64,000 nt of DNA from positions 124,001 to 188,000 of the forward strand of contig LYSY01000005.1 of NCBI GenBank assembly GCA_001657395.1, given 5' to 3'. The DNA is from Rhodospirillales bacterium BBD 1991-14 (lineage in GTDB: Bacteria; Pseudomonadota; Alphaproteobacteria; Kiloniellales; Kiloniellaceae). The position numbers and the translations under genes were made by a program. Within the stretch, counting starts at the first letter, position 1; each line of letters opens with the position of its first letter. The notes beneath the pieces are model-generated. The model searched no databases. It was given only the letters and a program-made list of their open reading frames with translations, and had not been told where the DNA came from. Of this stretch, positions 34,324-44,421 are shown one piece after another.

Positions 34324-35445
34324 ATGCCTTCCATTACGCGTTACGTCCTCGGCCAGCTGATGGCGGCGACGTTGTTCGTCACCATGGCCCTTACCTTTGC
34401 GATCTGGCTGACCCAGTCTCTGAGGCTGATCGACTACATCGTCAATCGCGGTCTGCCCGCTTCCACCTTCCTCACCTTCGTGGCCTTGCTGCTGCCGTCG
34501 TTTCTGGGCGTGGTGCTGCCGGTGGCCTGCTTCGTGGCAGCCCTGTTCGTCTATCACAAACTGGCCATGGACAGCGAAATGGTGGTTATGCGGGCCGCCG
34601 GCTTGTCGCAGCTGCAACTGGCCAGGCCGGCGCTCATCCTGGGCGTGATCGTGACCCTGTCGGTCTATGCGATCTCCCTGTATTTTCTGCCAGCATCTTT
34701 CAGAAATTTCAAAGACTTGCAGCACGCTTTTCGAAGTGATTTCTCAGCTATCCTGCTGCAGGAGGGCGTGTTCACCACGGTAACCGACGAGATCACCGTC
34801 TACGTCCGTGAACGCTCTTCGGAGGGCGAACTGCGCGGCATCCTGGTCCACGACAACCGCGATCCCGAGAAGCCGGTGACCATGATGGCGGAGCGCGGCG
34901 CTCTGGTCGCCAGCGAGGCAGGACCGCGGGTGGTCATGGAAAACGGCAACCGACAGGAGGTGCAGCCCGGAACCGGACGGTTTTCCCTGTTGTATTTCGA
35001 CCGCTACACCGTGGAACTCGCCGACTTTGAGAACGCACCCCAGACGCGCTGGCGCGAGCCGAAGGAGCGCTTTCTGCCTGAACTGCTGAGACCCGGAGAC
35101 GACAGGCTTGATCAGCGCTACAGGCTGGAACTGATGGCCGAGGGGCATCACCGCATCGTCGGTCCGCTCTACAGCCTCGTCTTCGTCGTGATCGGTATGG
35201 CAGCGCTGCTCGCCGGGGAATTCAACCGACGCGGTCAGGTCAAGCGTGTTCTGGCGGCGATCGCCTGCGTTGCGGCGCTGGAAGGCATCTCACTCACGCT
35301 TCACGATCTGGCAAGCCGCCACGTTGCGGCGATTCCGGCGATGTATGCCGCCGTGGCAGTCTCCCTGGCTCTGGCCTTCTTCGTTCTGCTGCGGCGGCCC
35401 GCACGGCGTCCCCAGGAAGATGTGGCCGGGACACAGCCGGCATGA
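34324..35445 (+). CDS. lptF: LPS export ABC permease LptF
   Basis: A 373-residue YjgP/YjgQ permease. TM helices lie near 13-33, 47-75 and 100-122, then a periplasmic beta-jellyroll (about 135-260) and three C-terminal TM helices (IVGPLYSLVFVVIGMAALLAG onward). With LptG and the LptB ATPase it extracts LPS from the inner membrane and hands it to LptC/A and then LptD. Its stop overlaps the lptG ATG (ATGA). Confidence 0.95.
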   Translation: MPSITRYVLGQLMAATLFVTMALTFAIWLTQSLRLIDYIVNRGLPASTFLTFVALLLPSFLGVVLPVACFVAALFVYHKLAMDSEMVVMRAAGLSQLQLARPALILGVIVTLSVYAISLYFLPASFRNFKDLQHAFRSDFSAILLQEGVFTTVTDEITVYVRERSSEGELRGILVHDNRDPEKPVTMMAERGALVASEAGPRVVMENGNRQEVQPGTGRFSLLYFDRYTVELADFENAPQTRWREPKERFLPELLRPGDDRLDQRYRLELMAEGHHRIVGPLYSLVFVVIGMAALLAGEFNRRGQVKRVLAAIACVAALEGISLTLHDLASRHVAAIPAMYAAVAVSLALAFFVLLRRPARRPQEDVAGTQPA

Positions 35446-36569
35446 GCGTCGCCGCCACCCAGCCCGCGATGCGCCGGCTGCGCATCTCGCCGACCCTGAC
35501 AAAGTACATTGCCCGGCAGTTCTTCTTCTGGTTCGCCAGCTTTGCCTTCGCGATCATCGGCATCATCTTCCTGGCCACCGTTGTCGATCTGATCGACCGT
35601 ATGGCCGCCAAGGATGCCTCGCTCGGGCTGGTTTTTCAGATGGCGCTGCTCAAGCTGCCCCATCTGAGCCAGGAGGTGATGGCTTTTACGGTGCTGTTTG
35701 CCGCCATGACCACCTTCTGGCGGCTGACCCGCTCCCATGAGCTGGTCGTGGCCCGCGCGGCGGGCGTTTCGGTCTGGCAGTTTCTTTTACCGGTTCTGGG
35801 CAGTGCGCTGCTGGTCGGTGTCCTGACGGTGACTGCGCTCAACCCCTTGGCCTCGATCCTCCTCAGCCGATTTGAGCGCATGGAGGCCAACTACATTCAC
35901 AATGAATCCAGTTTTCTCGCGGTCTCCAAGACCGGGCTCTGGCTGCGTCAGGTCGACGCAGGGGGCCAGTCGGTCATCCACGCCGCAAGGGTCAGCGCCG
36001 AATCGGCGCTGCTGCACAACGTAATCGTGTTCCGCTACGCCGACGAAGACCGCTTTCTCGATCGAATCGACGCCGACAGCGCCCGATTGGAGTCGGGCCA
36101 CTGGAAACTTTTCGAGGCCTGGTTGTCCAGGCCCGGCGAGCCCTCGGTCTTCCACGAGACCCTTGACCTGCCGACGGATCTGACCGTCGACAAGATCCAG
36201 GAGAGCTTCGCACCGCCGGAAACGATCTCCTTCTGGAACCTGCCGGAGTTCATTGAGATCATGGATGCCGCCGGGTTTTCCGCGCTTCCGCACCGTCTGC
36301 AGCTTAACAGACTGCTTGCCCTGCCGATGCTTTTTGCGGCAATGGTCTTGCTGTCTGCGACCTTCTCCATGCGCCTGCAACGAAGGGGCCGGGTGGGCTT
36401 GGTCATCATGGCGGGCCTGCTGACAGGTTTCTTGTTGTACTTCCTGTCCAATTTCGTGTTCGCAATCGGACTTTCGGGTACCATACCGGTGGTGTTGGCG
36501 GCCTGGACTCCGGCGGGCGTGTCGTTGATGCTGGGGGTAGCAATGTTGCTTCACTTGGAGGACGGATAG
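35442..36569 (+). CDS. lptG: LPS export ABC permease LptG
   Basis: A 375-residue partner of LptF with the same fold: TM1 at 24-50 (FFFWFASFAFAIIGIIFLATVVDLID in this region), a periplasmic jellyroll in the middle and C-terminal helices (LPMLFAAMVLLSATFSMRLQRRG). It is translationally coupled to lptF and followed by lptD after 10 nt, so the inner-membrane and outer-membrane ends of the Lpt bridge are made from one transcript. Confidence 0.95.
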   Translation: MSVAATQPAMRRLRISPTLTKYIARQFFFWFASFAFAIIGIIFLATVVDLIDRMAAKDASLGLVFQMALLKLPHLSQEVMAFTVLFAAMTTFWRLTRSHELVVARAAGVSVWQFLLPVLGSALLVGVLTVTALNPLASILLSRFERMEANYIHNESSFLAVSKTGLWLRQVDAGGQSVIHAARVSAESALLHNVIVFRYADEDRFLDRIDADSARLESGHWKLFEAWLSRPGEPSVFHETLDLPTDLTVDKIQESFAPPETISFWNLPEFIEIMDAAGFSALPHRLQLNRLLALPMLFAAMVLLSATFSMRLQRRGRVGLVIMAGLLTGFLLYFLSNFVFAIGLSGTIPVVLAAWTPAGVSLMLGVAMLLHLEDG

Positions 36570-36579
36570 GCTAGAGGCG

Positions 36580-38781
36580 ATGCAGGGGGGATTGGGGCGT
36601 GCGGCAGCGGCAGCTGCCGTGATTTTTGCTGTGCTGCTTTTCGGGGGCGGCGAAGCGGCTGCGCAGGACGTCAATGTCGACGCGCTTGAGAACGTTCCGG
36701 CCCTGATCACGGCTGACCAACTGACCTATGACGAGGAAAACGGCCTCGTCATCGCTTCCGGCAATGTGGAGATCTCGCAAGAAGGCCGGGTGCTGCTGGC
36801 CGACAAGGTCACCTACAATCTGAATTCCGACATCGTGGCGGCCGAGGGCAACGTGACCCTGGTGGAGCCAAGCGGCGACACCGTCTTTGCCGACTTCATC
36901 GAGGTAACCGGCGATCTCAGGGAGGGCTTCGTCCGCGACATTCGGGTATTGATGGCTGACAACACCCGCATCGCCGCGGCCAGCGGCACGCGCAGCGGCG
37001 GAAACCGGACCGAGTTCCGCAAGGGTGTTTTCAGCCCCTGCGAGCTCTGTCGCGACGATCCCAGCCGCGCCCCGTTGTGGCAGATCAAAGCCAACGAAGT
37101 GATTCATGATCAGGAAGCGCAGGACATCATCTATCGCGATGCCTGGCTCGAGTTCTTCGGCATCCCGGTTCTCTACACGCCCTACTTCTCGCACCCCGAT
37201 CCGACGGTCGACCGCAGGAGTGGTTTTCTCGCGCCGACCATCGGCAGCAGCGACTTTCTCGGCACCTCGACCACGATTCCCTACTATTGGGTCATCGACG
37301 ACGACAAGGATCTGACCATAGCGCCGCTGCTGTCGACCGAGCAGGGGATCAACCTGACCGGCGAATACCGGCAGCTCTTTGAGAACGGGAAGATCGAAAT
37401 CGCCGGCAGCGCAACCATTGCCGATCGTGACGAGCGCGGCGGCAACGTCGCCAGCGACCGCTTCCGCGGTCATGTGGATGCCGAGGGCCAGTTCGAACTG
37501 GACGAGACCTGGCGCTGGGGGTTCGACGTCAAGCGTACGACGGACGACACCTATCTGCGCGCGTTCGACTTCGACACCGAGCGGACCCTTACGAGCACGG
37601 CCTATCTGGAGGGCCTGAAAGGCCGAAATCATGCGGCCGTGCGCGGCCTGACCTATCAGGGTCTGCGCAGCACGGATGTCGATGCGGAAACGCCCATCGT
37701 CGTGCCACTGGCGGACTACAATTTCATCAGCGAGCCCGGCATTGGGCTTCCGGGGGGCCGCTACACGGTCGATGCGAACCTGCAGGTCCTGACCCGCGAA
37801 GAGGGCCGCGACAGCCGGCGTGTCTCCCTGGTCAGCGGCTACCACATTCCCTACACCAGTCCGCTGGGCGACATCTACGAGGTGACTGCGCAGGTTCAGA
37901 CCGACGGATACTGGACCGATGGTGTGGTGCCCGGCTCCTCGGACGTCAACCCCGGCGGGGCGCCCGGCAGCGACACGGAAGGGCGGATCTTTCCACAGCT
38001 CGCAGTCAAGTGGCGCTATCCCTGGGCGCGCCAGGACGGCTCGGTCCAACAGGTGATCGAGCCGATCTTTCAGGCCGTGCTTGCCCCGAACGGATCGAAC
38101 CCGGGCACCATCCCCAACGAGGACAGCCTCGATTTTGAGTTCGACGACACAAACCTCTTCGACCTGAACCGCTTCGCCGGCAATGACCGGGTCGATTCCG
38201 GCAGCCGCGTTGACTATGGCGTCAAGTGGACCGGGACTTTCGGCAGCGAGGGCGCGGCCGGGGCTTTCATTGGCCAGAGCTACCGCTTCTCGGAAAACCG
38301 GGATGCCTTCTCAGAAGGCTCCGGCCTTGAGGACAACGAGTCCGATATCGTCGGCCGTGTCTTGCTCCAGCCGTTCGAGCATGTCGATTTCCTTTATCGC
38401 TTCCGCCTCGATAACGAAGACTTTAGCGCCGACCGGAGCGAAGTTGATCTGAGCCTTGGGCCCGATGCCCTCAACCTCGACCTCTCCTACTTTTTCATCG
38501 ACGAAGCGGCGAGCGACGACGAGTTCGAAGAGCGCGAGGAACTGCAGATCGCGCTCAGTTCGAGGGTCACGGAGCACTGGACCGTCGGCTTCCGTCATCG
38601 CCGCGATCTCTTCGAGGACTCTTCGCTCGAAACTGCGGTCAGCCTTGCCTATCAGGACGAGTGCTTCCTGATCGAAGGCGTCGCCGAGCGGTCGTTCTTC
38701 CGGGATCGCGACCTGGAGGCCGAAGACAGCGTCTTTGTGCGGATCGTCTTCAAGCACCTTGGAGAAGCGTCAGGCGGGTGA
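36580..38781 (+). CDS. lptD: LPS assembly outer-membrane protein LptD
   Basis: The 733-residue protein has a signal peptide of about 28 residues (ending AAAQ) and an OstA/LptA-like jellyroll at about 40-150. The beta-barrel LPS-transport domain follows, with GIPVLYTPYFSHPDPTVDRR and SGFLAPTIGSSDFLG. C154 and C157 (SPCELC) follow the jellyroll and one Cys lies near the C-terminus (DECFLIEG), giving the inter-domain disulfide pattern expected for LptD. With the lipoprotein LptE it inserts LPS into the outer leaflet. surA, the chaperone needed to fold LptD, follows. Confidence 0.95.
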   Translation: MQGGLGRAAAAAAVIFAVLLFGGGEAAAQDVNVDALENVPALITADQLTYDEENGLVIASGNVEISQEGRVLLADKVTYNLNSDIVAAEGNVTLVEPSGDTVFADFIEVTGDLREGFVRDIRVLMADNTRIAAASGTRSGGNRTEFRKGVFSPCELCRDDPSRAPLWQIKANEVIHDQEAQDIIYRDAWLEFFGIPVLYTPYFSHPDPTVDRRSGFLAPTIGSSDFLGTSTTIPYYWVIDDDKDLTIAPLLSTEQGINLTGEYRQLFENGKIEIAGSATIADRDERGGNVASDRFRGHVDAEGQFELDETWRWGFDVKRTTDDTYLRAFDFDTERTLTSTAYLEGLKGRNHAAVRGLTYQGLRSTDVDAETPIVVPLADYNFISEPGIGLPGGRYTVDANLQVLTREEGRDSRRVSLVSGYHIPYTSPLGDIYEVTAQVQTDGYWTDGVVPGSSDVNPGGAPGSDTEGRIFPQLAVKWRYPWARQDGSVQQVIEPIFQAVLAPNGSNPGTIPNEDSLDFEFDDTNLFDLNRFAGNDRVDSGSRVDYGVKWTGTFGSEGAAGAFIGQSYRFSENRDAFSEGSGLEDNESDIVGRVLLQPFEHVDFLYRFRLDNEDFSADRSEVDLSLGPDALNLDLSYFFIDEAASDDEFEEREELQIALSSRVTEHWTVGFRHRRDLFEDSSLETAVSLAYQDECFLIEGVAERSFFRDRDLEAEDSVFVRIVFKHLGEASGG

Positions 38782-38890
38782 TTGCCTGACACCTGCAATC
38801 GCCTCAAAGCTGCACCCGAACCCCAGCTTCCGTTTGAACACCTGCGGGTGACAACTGTATAGTTCGCGGTGCTTTTTCAGGGAACAGACG

Positions 38891-39892
38891 ATGGCTGCTT
38901 TACTGTTCGACCGCCCGGCCTACCGACCGCCCCACCGACCGGCGCCAAGCCCTTGGCTTACCGCGTTTGCGCTGCTCTGCATCGCCCTCGCGGCGCTGGC
39001 TGCGCCCTCCTCCGTGCGCGCTCAGGATGCTTTCCGTCCCGCTGCCGTCGTGAATGACGAGGTGATCTCGGTCCTCGATCTGTCGATGCGCGTGCGCCTC
39101 GCGATCATCGGTGCCGGCGTCCAGGATTCCCAGGAGGTGCGGCGCCGTTTGACCCCTCAGGTCCTGCGCGGCCTGATTGACGAGCGCCTGCAGATGCAGG
39201 AGGCCACGCGGCTGGACATCGCAGTGACCGACGACCAGGTGGCGGATGCGCTTCAGCAGATCTCCCAGCAGAATGGGATGTCCGAAGGCCAGTTCCTCTC
39301 CATGCTGCGCAACCGAGGCGTCATTCCGACCACGCTCATCGACCAGATCCGCGCCCAGATCGCTTGGCAAACCGTCGTCCAGCGCCGCCTGCGTCCGACG
39401 GTGGTGGTTTCCAACGAGGAGGTTCAGGAGGTTGTCGACCGGCTGGCCGCGCGCCAGGGCTCGATCGAGCGGCGCGTCTCCGAAATCTTCGTCGCCGTCG
39501 AGTCGGCTGCGCAGGAACAGCAGGCCCTGGCCAACGCCAATCGGCTTCTCGAACAGCTGCGCGCAGGGGCCAATTTCGGCGGGCTGGCCCGGCAGTTCTC
39601 CCAGTCCAGCACCGCGCGCCTGGGCGGCGACCGCGGCTGGATCCAGGACGGCGAACTGGACGACTCCCTGAACCAAGCCCTCGCACAGATGGGCCCTGGC
39701 GACGTCTCCCGGCCGATCCGCACGCTCGCCGGCTTCCACATCCTGCTGCTGCGCGACATGCGCAGGAACGAGGGACAGGAGATTGACCGCCAGAGAATCC
39801 AGCAGAACCTCACTGATCAGCGTGTGAACCAGCTGGCGCAACGCTCTATCCAGGAGCTGCGCAGAACCGCGAATGTCGACGTTCGCATTTGA
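38891..39892 (+). CDS. surA: Periplasmic chaperone and peptidyl-prolyl isomerase SurA
   Basis: A 333-residue protein. A signal peptide of about 45 residues (long Pro-rich start, helix LLCIALAALAAPSSVRAQ) is followed by a SurA N-terminal domain at about 50-165 (VVNDEVISVLDLSMRVRL). A single parvulin domain lies at about 190-285 (RRVSEIFVAV, ANFGGLARQFSQSS, GGDRGWIQ). E. coli SurA has two parvulin domains; one is common in alphaproteobacteria. It escorts outer-membrane barrels such as LptD to the Bam complex. The stop codon starts a 14-bp tandem array. Confidence 0.92.
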   Translation: MAALLFDRPAYRPPHRPAPSPWLTAFALLCIALAALAAPSSVRAQDAFRPAAVVNDEVISVLDLSMRVRLAIIGAGVQDSQEVRRRLTPQVLRGLIDERLQMQEATRLDIAVTDDQVADALQQISQQNGMSEGQFLSMLRNRGVIPTTLIDQIRAQIAWQTVVQRRLRPTVVVSNEEVQEVVDRLAARQGSIERRVSEIFVAVESAAQEQQALANANRLLEQLRAGANFGGLARQFSQSSTARLGGDRGWIQDGELDDSLNQALAQMGPGDVSRPIRTLAGFHILLLRDMRRNEGQEIDRQRIQQNLTDQRVNQLAQRSIQELRRTANVDVRI

Positions 39893-39958
39893 GCGCGCGC
39901 CCGTGAGCCGGCAGCAGTGAGCCAGCACCCGTGAGCGGGCGTTCGTGACCGGCACCGA
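39889..39958 (+). repeat. Five degenerate 14-bp units starting at the surA stop codon
   Basis: GTGAGC-type units begin at 39889 (ttgagc, containing the surA TGA), 39903, 39917, 39931 and 39945, exactly 14 nt apart; the rest of each unit is GC-rich and variable. The array fills the surA-pdxA gap. Confidence 0.7.
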
Positions 39959-39961
39959 AAC

Positions 39962-41035
39962 ATGAGCTTCTCCGGGCAAGCTGAGAAAGAACGCCATCGT
40001 CCTGATGCGCCGCTCGCAGTCACCATGGGGGAGCCTGCGGGCATCGGCGGCGAACTCAGCCTGCGCGCCTGGCAGGCGCGCAAGGATCTCAAACTGCCCC
40101 CCTTTCTGGTGATTGACGACCCGGACCGGCTTGATGCGCTTGGCCGCAGCCTGGACCTGAACGTGCCGGTGGTCCCGATCGAAGCAGCGGCATCCGCTTC
40201 CGACGCGTTTGAGCGGGGCCTGCCCGTCCTGCCGCTGGATGCCGCCGTGAAGGCCGAACCCGGCCGCCCCTCTACGGCGACCGCCGGAGCGGTTCTGGAG
40301 GCCATCAGGCTTGCCACAAAGCTCACGCTGAACGGCGACGCGGCGGCCATGGTCACCAACCCGATTCACAAGAAGGTGCTGCTCGATGCCGGCTTTGCGC
40401 ATCCGGGCCACACCGAGTTCCTGGCCGAGCTTTGCGGCTGTCCGGGCATGTCGGTCATGATGCTGGCCACCCCAGGTCTGCGCACCGTTCCCGTGACCGT
40501 GCACCAGCCGCTGGCGGAGGTCCCGGCAACTCTGACGAGCGCTCTGATCGTCGAAACAGCACGGACGGCGGCGCGCGGGCTGCAGCAGCAGTTCGGGATT
40601 GCAAGGCCCCGGCTGGCTGTCGCCGGGCTCAATCCCCACGCCGGGGAGGACGGCAAGCTCGGCGCCGAAGACGGGTTGGTGATCGCCCCGGCGGTGGCCA
40701 GCCTTCAGGCCGAGGGGATCGATGCCTTCGGCCCCCTTGCCGCCGACAGTCTGTTCCACCCGGCAGCGCGGCGCGGCTACGATGCCGCCCTCTGCATGTA
40801 TCACGATCAGGCCCTCATACCGGTCAAGACCCTGGATTTCGAGCACGGGGTGAACGTGACGCTCGGCCTGCCGATCGTCCGCACGTCACCAGACCACGGG
40901 ACGGCACTGGACATCGCGGGCAAAGGCCACGCCTCGCCTGTGAGTCTTCTGGCGGCGATCACGCTGGCGGGAACACTGGCTGCCAACAAGCAGGCCGGCG
41001 GAACCGAGGAGACGGCCGTTTACGACCATGTCTAA
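39962..41035 (+). CDS. pdxA: 4-hydroxythreonine-4-phosphate dehydrogenase
   Basis: The 357-residue enzyme of pyridoxal-phosphate synthesis shows [15 protein letters not shown], the metal site His in [14 protein letters not shown] and [15 protein letters not shown], and [21 protein letters not shown] near the end. It oxidises 4-phosphohydroxy-threonine with NAD. The order surA-pdxA-rsmA is conserved from E. coli to alphaproteobacteria. It overlaps rsmA by 8 nt. Confidence 0.97.
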   Translation: MSFSGQAEKERHRPDAPLAVTMGEPAGIGGELSLRAWQARKDLKLPPFLVIDDPDRLDALGRSLDLNVPVVPIEAAASASDAFERGLPVLPLDAAVKAEPGRPSTATAGAVLEAIRLATKLTLNGDAAAMVTNPIHKKVLLDAGFAHPGHTEFLAELCGCPGMSVMMLATPGLRTVPVTVHQPLAEVPATLTSALIVETARTAARGLQQQFGIARPRLAVAGLNPHAGEDGKLGAEDGLVIAPAVASLQAEGIDAFGPLAADSLFHPAARRGYDAALCMYHDQALIPVKTLDFEHGVNVTLGLPIVRTSPDHGTALDIAGKGHASPVSLLAAITLAGTLAANKQAGGTEETAVYDHV

Positions 41036-41921
41036 CGGGCCCCTCCCCAGAGAACCGGCGAACCTCCCGCCCCTGCGCGAGGTCATCGCACGCCACGGCC
41101 TGGGCGCGCGCAAGGCCTTGGGCCAGCACTTTCTCCTCGACCTCAACCTGACCCGGCGGATCGCACGCGCCGCCCCTGAAATCAGCACCGGCACCGTTAT
41201 CGAAGTGGGGCCCGGCCCCGGCGGCCTGACACGCGCCCTCTTGAGCGAGGGTGCGCACCACGTGATCGCCGTGGAAAAAGACCGCCGTTGCCTGGAGGCG
41301 CTTGGTGAACTGGCCGCCCTCTATTCAGGGCGCCTGGAGGTGGTCGAAGGCGACGCGCTCGCTCTGCCGTTGGCGGAGGTTGGGACGGCGCCGCGGCAGA
41401 TCGTCAGCAATTTGCCGTACAACATCTCGACGGCGCTTCTGATCGGCTGGTTGACCGCCCTTGCCGGTAACCCTGCCGCATTCAGTGCCTTCACGCTGAT
41501 GTTTCAGAAGGAAGTGGCCCAGCGCCTTATGGCGGAGCCGCGCAGTCGCCACTACGGGCGCCTGACAGTCGTCACGCAGTGGCTCTGCGAAGTGCGCGCT
41601 TTGTTCGACATTCCGCCCCGCGCCTTCACGCCGCCGCCAAAAGTGACGTCGACGGTGGTCGCACTCCGGCCGCGTGAAGAGCCAATGGCGCCGGCGGACC
41701 TGGGGAACCTCGAGCGGGTGACTGCGGCCGCTTTCGGCCAGCGCCGAAAGATGCTGCGGCAAAGCCTGAAGCCCCTCTTCGCCCGCTGCGAAGAAACGCT
41801 CTCCGACGCCGGTATCGACCCGACCGCCCGGGCCGAGACACTGAGTGTCGAGGATTTCTGCCGCCTGGCGCGTCTGCTTGGCCGCGCAAAGGGCGAGGCC
41901 GCGAACCCGCCGGGCACCTAG
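41028..41921 (+). CDS. rsmA: 16S rRNA dimethyladenosine transferase
   Basis: A 297-residue KsgA-type methyltransferase: [19 protein letters not shown] motif [17 protein letters not shown], motif II AVEKDRR and catalytic NLPYNIS. It dimethylates two adjacent adenines in the 3' hairpin of 16S rRNA during 30S maturation. It is coupled to pdxA. Its TAG shares CTAG with the convergent gmk stop. Also known as ksgA. Confidence 0.97.
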   Translation: MSNGPLPREPANLPPLREVIARHGLGARKALGQHFLLDLNLTRRIARAAPEISTGTVIEVGPGPGGLTRALLSEGAHHVIAVEKDRRCLEALGELAALYSGRLEVVEGDALALPLAEVGTAPRQIVSNLPYNISTALLIGWLTALAGNPAAFSAFTLMFQKEVAQRLMAEPRSRHYGRLTVVTQWLCEVRALFDIPPRAFTPPPKVTSTVVALRPREEPMAPADLGNLERVTAAAFGQRRKMLRQSLKPLFARCEETLSDAGIDPTARAETLSVEDFCRLARLLGRAKGEAANPPGT

Positions 41922-42556
41922 CGGCCGCGCCGCAGGTCCTCGACGAAATCCCGCAGGCCGATGCGGCGCTCACGCTTCAGGCGCTCGGCTGTCAGAATGG
42001 CCTGAACCTGGGCGACGCTTTCATCCATGTCGTGGTTGATGATGATGTAGTCATACTCCGGCCAGTGACTCATCTCGTCCGCGGCCTTCGCCATACGCCC
42101 GCGGACCACCTCTTCGCTGTCCTGGGCACGGCTGTGCAGGCGCCGTTCGAGCTCTGCCGTTGAAGGCGGCAGGATAAAGACACTGACCAGATCCTCCCGC
42201 GCCCGCTCGGCGACCTGCTGAGTCCCCTGCCAGTCGATGTCGAAGAGCACGTCCTGGCCGGTTTCCAGGGCACTCTCCACCGGCGCGCGCGGCGTTCCGT
42301 AGCGATGGCCAAAGACCGTCGCATGTTCCAGCAGGGCGCCGGCCGTAGCCATCTCGGCAAAGCCCTCATCGCTCAGGAAGAAGTAATGGACACCCTCGGT
42401 CTCACCTGGACGCCGCGGCCGCGTGGTCGCCGAAATGGAAAGCGAGAGGCCCTCGTCCAACTCCAGAAGGCGCCTGGAGATGGAGGTCTTGCCGGCCCCC
42501 GAGGGCGACGACAGGACCAACATCAGCCCGCGCCGCTTGATCTTGGCTTCGTCCAT
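41918..42556 (-). CDS. gmk: Guanylate kinase
   Basis: The 212-residue enzyme has P-loop [17 protein letters not shown], the GMP-binding [19 protein letters not shown] block and [10 protein letters not shown]. It phosphorylates GMP to GDP. It starts 5 nt after yicC on the same strand, a frequent pairing, and converges with rsmA with a 4-nt overlap. Confidence 0.97.
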   Translation of the reverse strand: MDEAKIKRRGLMLVLSSPSGAGKTSISRRLLELDEGLSLSISATTRPRRPGETEGVHYFFLSDEGFAEMATAGALLEHATVFGHRYGTPRAPVESALETGQDVLFDIDWQGTQQVAERAREDLVSVFILPPSTAELERRLHSRAQDSEEVVRGRMAKAADEMSHWPEYDYIIINHDMDESVAQVQAILTAERLKRERRIGLRDFVEDLRRGR

Positions 42557-42561
42557 CTGCG

Positions 42562-43443
42562 CTACTCGATGTTCTGAACCTGCTCACGCAGCTGCTCGAT
42601 CGCCGACTTCAGATCGAGACCGATGCGCGTAAGCTCGACATCTGCGGACTTCGAGCACAGCGTATTGGCCTCGCGATTGAACTCCTGGCAAAGAAAGTCG
42701 AGCTTGCGGCCGATAGCACCGCCTTGACCCAAGAGATCGCGCGCGGCCTCGATATGGGCGGCCAGACGGTCGAGTTCTTCGCGGACATCGGCCTTGCTGA
42801 CCAGAATGGCGGCCTCCTGGGCAAGGCGGTCCTCCGCGACGCCACCGGTCTCGGAGAGCAGCAGATCGAGCTGTTCGCGCAGCCGCCGGCGAAGGGCGTC
42901 CGGCTGAGTGGCGGCGCAGGCCGCCGCCGCCGCGCAGAGAGTCTCGATCGACCCGAGATGTCCTTGTACCAGTTCGGCCAGGCGCGTGCCCTCGTCCGAG
43001 CGCATCCCGGCCAGCGCCTTCAGCGCCTGATGCAGATCGTCCTCGATGCGCCGCAGCCGCGCATCGCGCTGTTCCGGGCTGTCCTCTTCTTCGACCGGCT
43101 CCAAAATGCCCCGCAGGGCCAGCAGGCCGTCCAGCCGCGGCGGCGCCGCATCCACCCGACCGCGCAAATCCTCCATGACCTCGAGAACCTGCTGCAGGAG
43201 GTCTTCGTTGAGCTGCCAGGCCTGCGCCGCCTCGCTGCGCTTGACCACGAGGTTCACCTGGGCGTTGCCGCGGTGGCAGACGGCCGCCACCGCCTTGCGG
43301 ACGATCGGATCGAGCGCCTCGTAACCGCTGGGCAGGCGCGAACGGACATCGAGGCTGCGTCCGTTGACGGTCTTGAGCTCCCAGGCCCAGGCGACACTGT
43401 CGTCGCCGCCCTCCTGGCGTGCGAAACCGGTCATGCTGTGCAC
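42562..43443 (-). CDS. yicC: YicC family endoribonuclease
   Basis: A 293-residue protein beginning VHSMTGFARQ, matching the family N-terminus (x-SMTGFA). The conserved C-terminal DUF1732 block contains GRKLDFLCQEFNREANTLCSK. YicC proteins are toroidal endoribonucleases that degrade some small RNAs; the last block holds the presumed catalytic residues. GTG 43443 is preferred over the ATG three codons later by family alignment, but the ribosome-binding site does not decide. It heads an operon with gmk from a promoter at 43545-43573. Confidence 0.9.
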   Translation of the reverse strand: MHSMTGFARQEGGDDSVAWAWELKTVNGRSLDVRSRLPSGYEALDPIVRKAVAAVCHRGNAQVNLVVKRSEAAQAWQLNEDLLQQVLEVMEDLRGRVDAAPPRLDGLLALRGILEPVEEEDSPEQRDARLRRIEDDLHQALKALAGMRSDEGTRLAELVQGHLGSIETLCAAAAACAATQPDALRRRLREQLDLLLSETGGVAEDRLAQEAAILVSKADVREELDRLAAHIEAARDLLGQGGAIGRKLDFLCQEFNREANTLCSKSADVELTRIGLDLKSAIEQLREQVQNIE

Positions 43444-43544
43444 CACCGCGGATTGTCCGGTCACCGGAGCCTTCCCCCCTCTGCGCGCTGTCGCATCCCT
43501 TTGCGCCCCACCGTGCCTGGCAGGCGCCCCGAATGCCGGCCCCA

Positions 43545-43573
43545 TATATACTGACCCCCCAGAAGCACAACAA
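43545..43573 (-). promoter_or_regulatory. Probable yicC-gmk promoter
   Basis: On the minus strand TTGTTG (43568-43573) and TATATA (43545-43550) are 17 nt apart, about 100 nt upstream of yicC. Confidence 0.5.
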
Positions 43574-43639
43574 GCTTGCGCCGGGGCCGCTGAGCAGCCT
43601 ATCCCGGTGTTTGTCTGATAGCTGGGATGCTGGAGCGCC

Positions 43640-44413
43640 ATGCGGGACCCCAATTCGATCGCAATCACCGGTGCGTCGAGCGGAATCGGCGCGGCCCTGG
43701 CACGCCACTATGCCAGCCGGGGGCGCATCCTCGCGCTCAGCGGGCGCAATCCGCACCGTCTGGAAGAGGTGGCACGCGACTGCCGGGCGGCCGGCGCCGC
43801 GGTTGAAACCGCTGCCTTCGACATCACCGACCAGCAGGCGCTGGAGAGTTGGCTGCACGAAGCGGACGGGCGGCACCCCTTGGATCTCGTCATTGCGAAC
43901 GCGGGGATCTCTGCCGGAACCGGGAGGTTCGGCGAGGACGCCATCCAGACCAGGCAGATCCTCTCCGTCAATGTCGATGGGGTGGTCTCTACGGTGCTGA
44001 CGGCGGTCGCACTGATGCGCCCGCGCGGGCGCGGCCAGATCGCCATCATGTCGTCGCTCGCCGCCTTTCGCGGCTTTCCCGGGGCGCCGGCCTACTGCGC
44101 CTCCAAGGCGGCCGTGCGGGTCTGGGGAGAAGCCCTGCGCGGCATGGTCGCCGGCGACGGACTGACGGTCTCGGTCATCTGCCCCGGCTACGTCAAGAGC
44201 CCGATGACCGCGGTCAACGACTTCCCGATGCCCTTCCTGATGGACAGCGCAAAGGCCGCCCGCATCATCGAGCGCGGCCTCGCAGCGGGAAAGGGCCGCA
44301 TCGTCTTTCCGCGCCGCCTTTTTGCGGTGGTCTGGCTGCTTTCGCTGCTGCCGCCGTCCTGGACCGATCCGCTGCTGACGCGCCTGCCGGAAAAGCCGGC
44401 TTCTGAAGGGTAG
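43640..44413 (+). CDS. SDR family oxidoreductase, complete active site
   Basis: A 257-residue classical short-chain dehydrogenase: TGASSGIG, ANAG, Ser in IAIMSSLAAF and YCASK (YxxxK) all present. The C-terminus after 225 is hydrophobic (FAVVWLLSLLPPSWTD), as in SDRs that dock to membranes or lipid substrates. The exact substrate is unknown. TGGAGCGCC precedes the ATG. It is divergent from yicC and convergent with mltG. Confidence 0.88.
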   Translation: MRDPNSIAITGASSGIGAALARHYASRGRILALSGRNPHRLEEVARDCRAAGAAVETAAFDITDQQALESWLHEADGRHPLDLVIANAGISAGTGRFGEDAIQTRQILSVNVDGVVSTVLTAVALMRPRGRGQIAIMSSLAAFRGFPGAPAYCASKAAVRVWGEALRGMVAGDGLTVSVICPGYVKSPMTAVNDFPMPFLMDSAKAARIIERGLAAGKGRIVFPRRLFAVVWLLSLLPPSWTDPLLTRLPEKPASEG

Positions 44414-44421
44414 CGGGCCGG

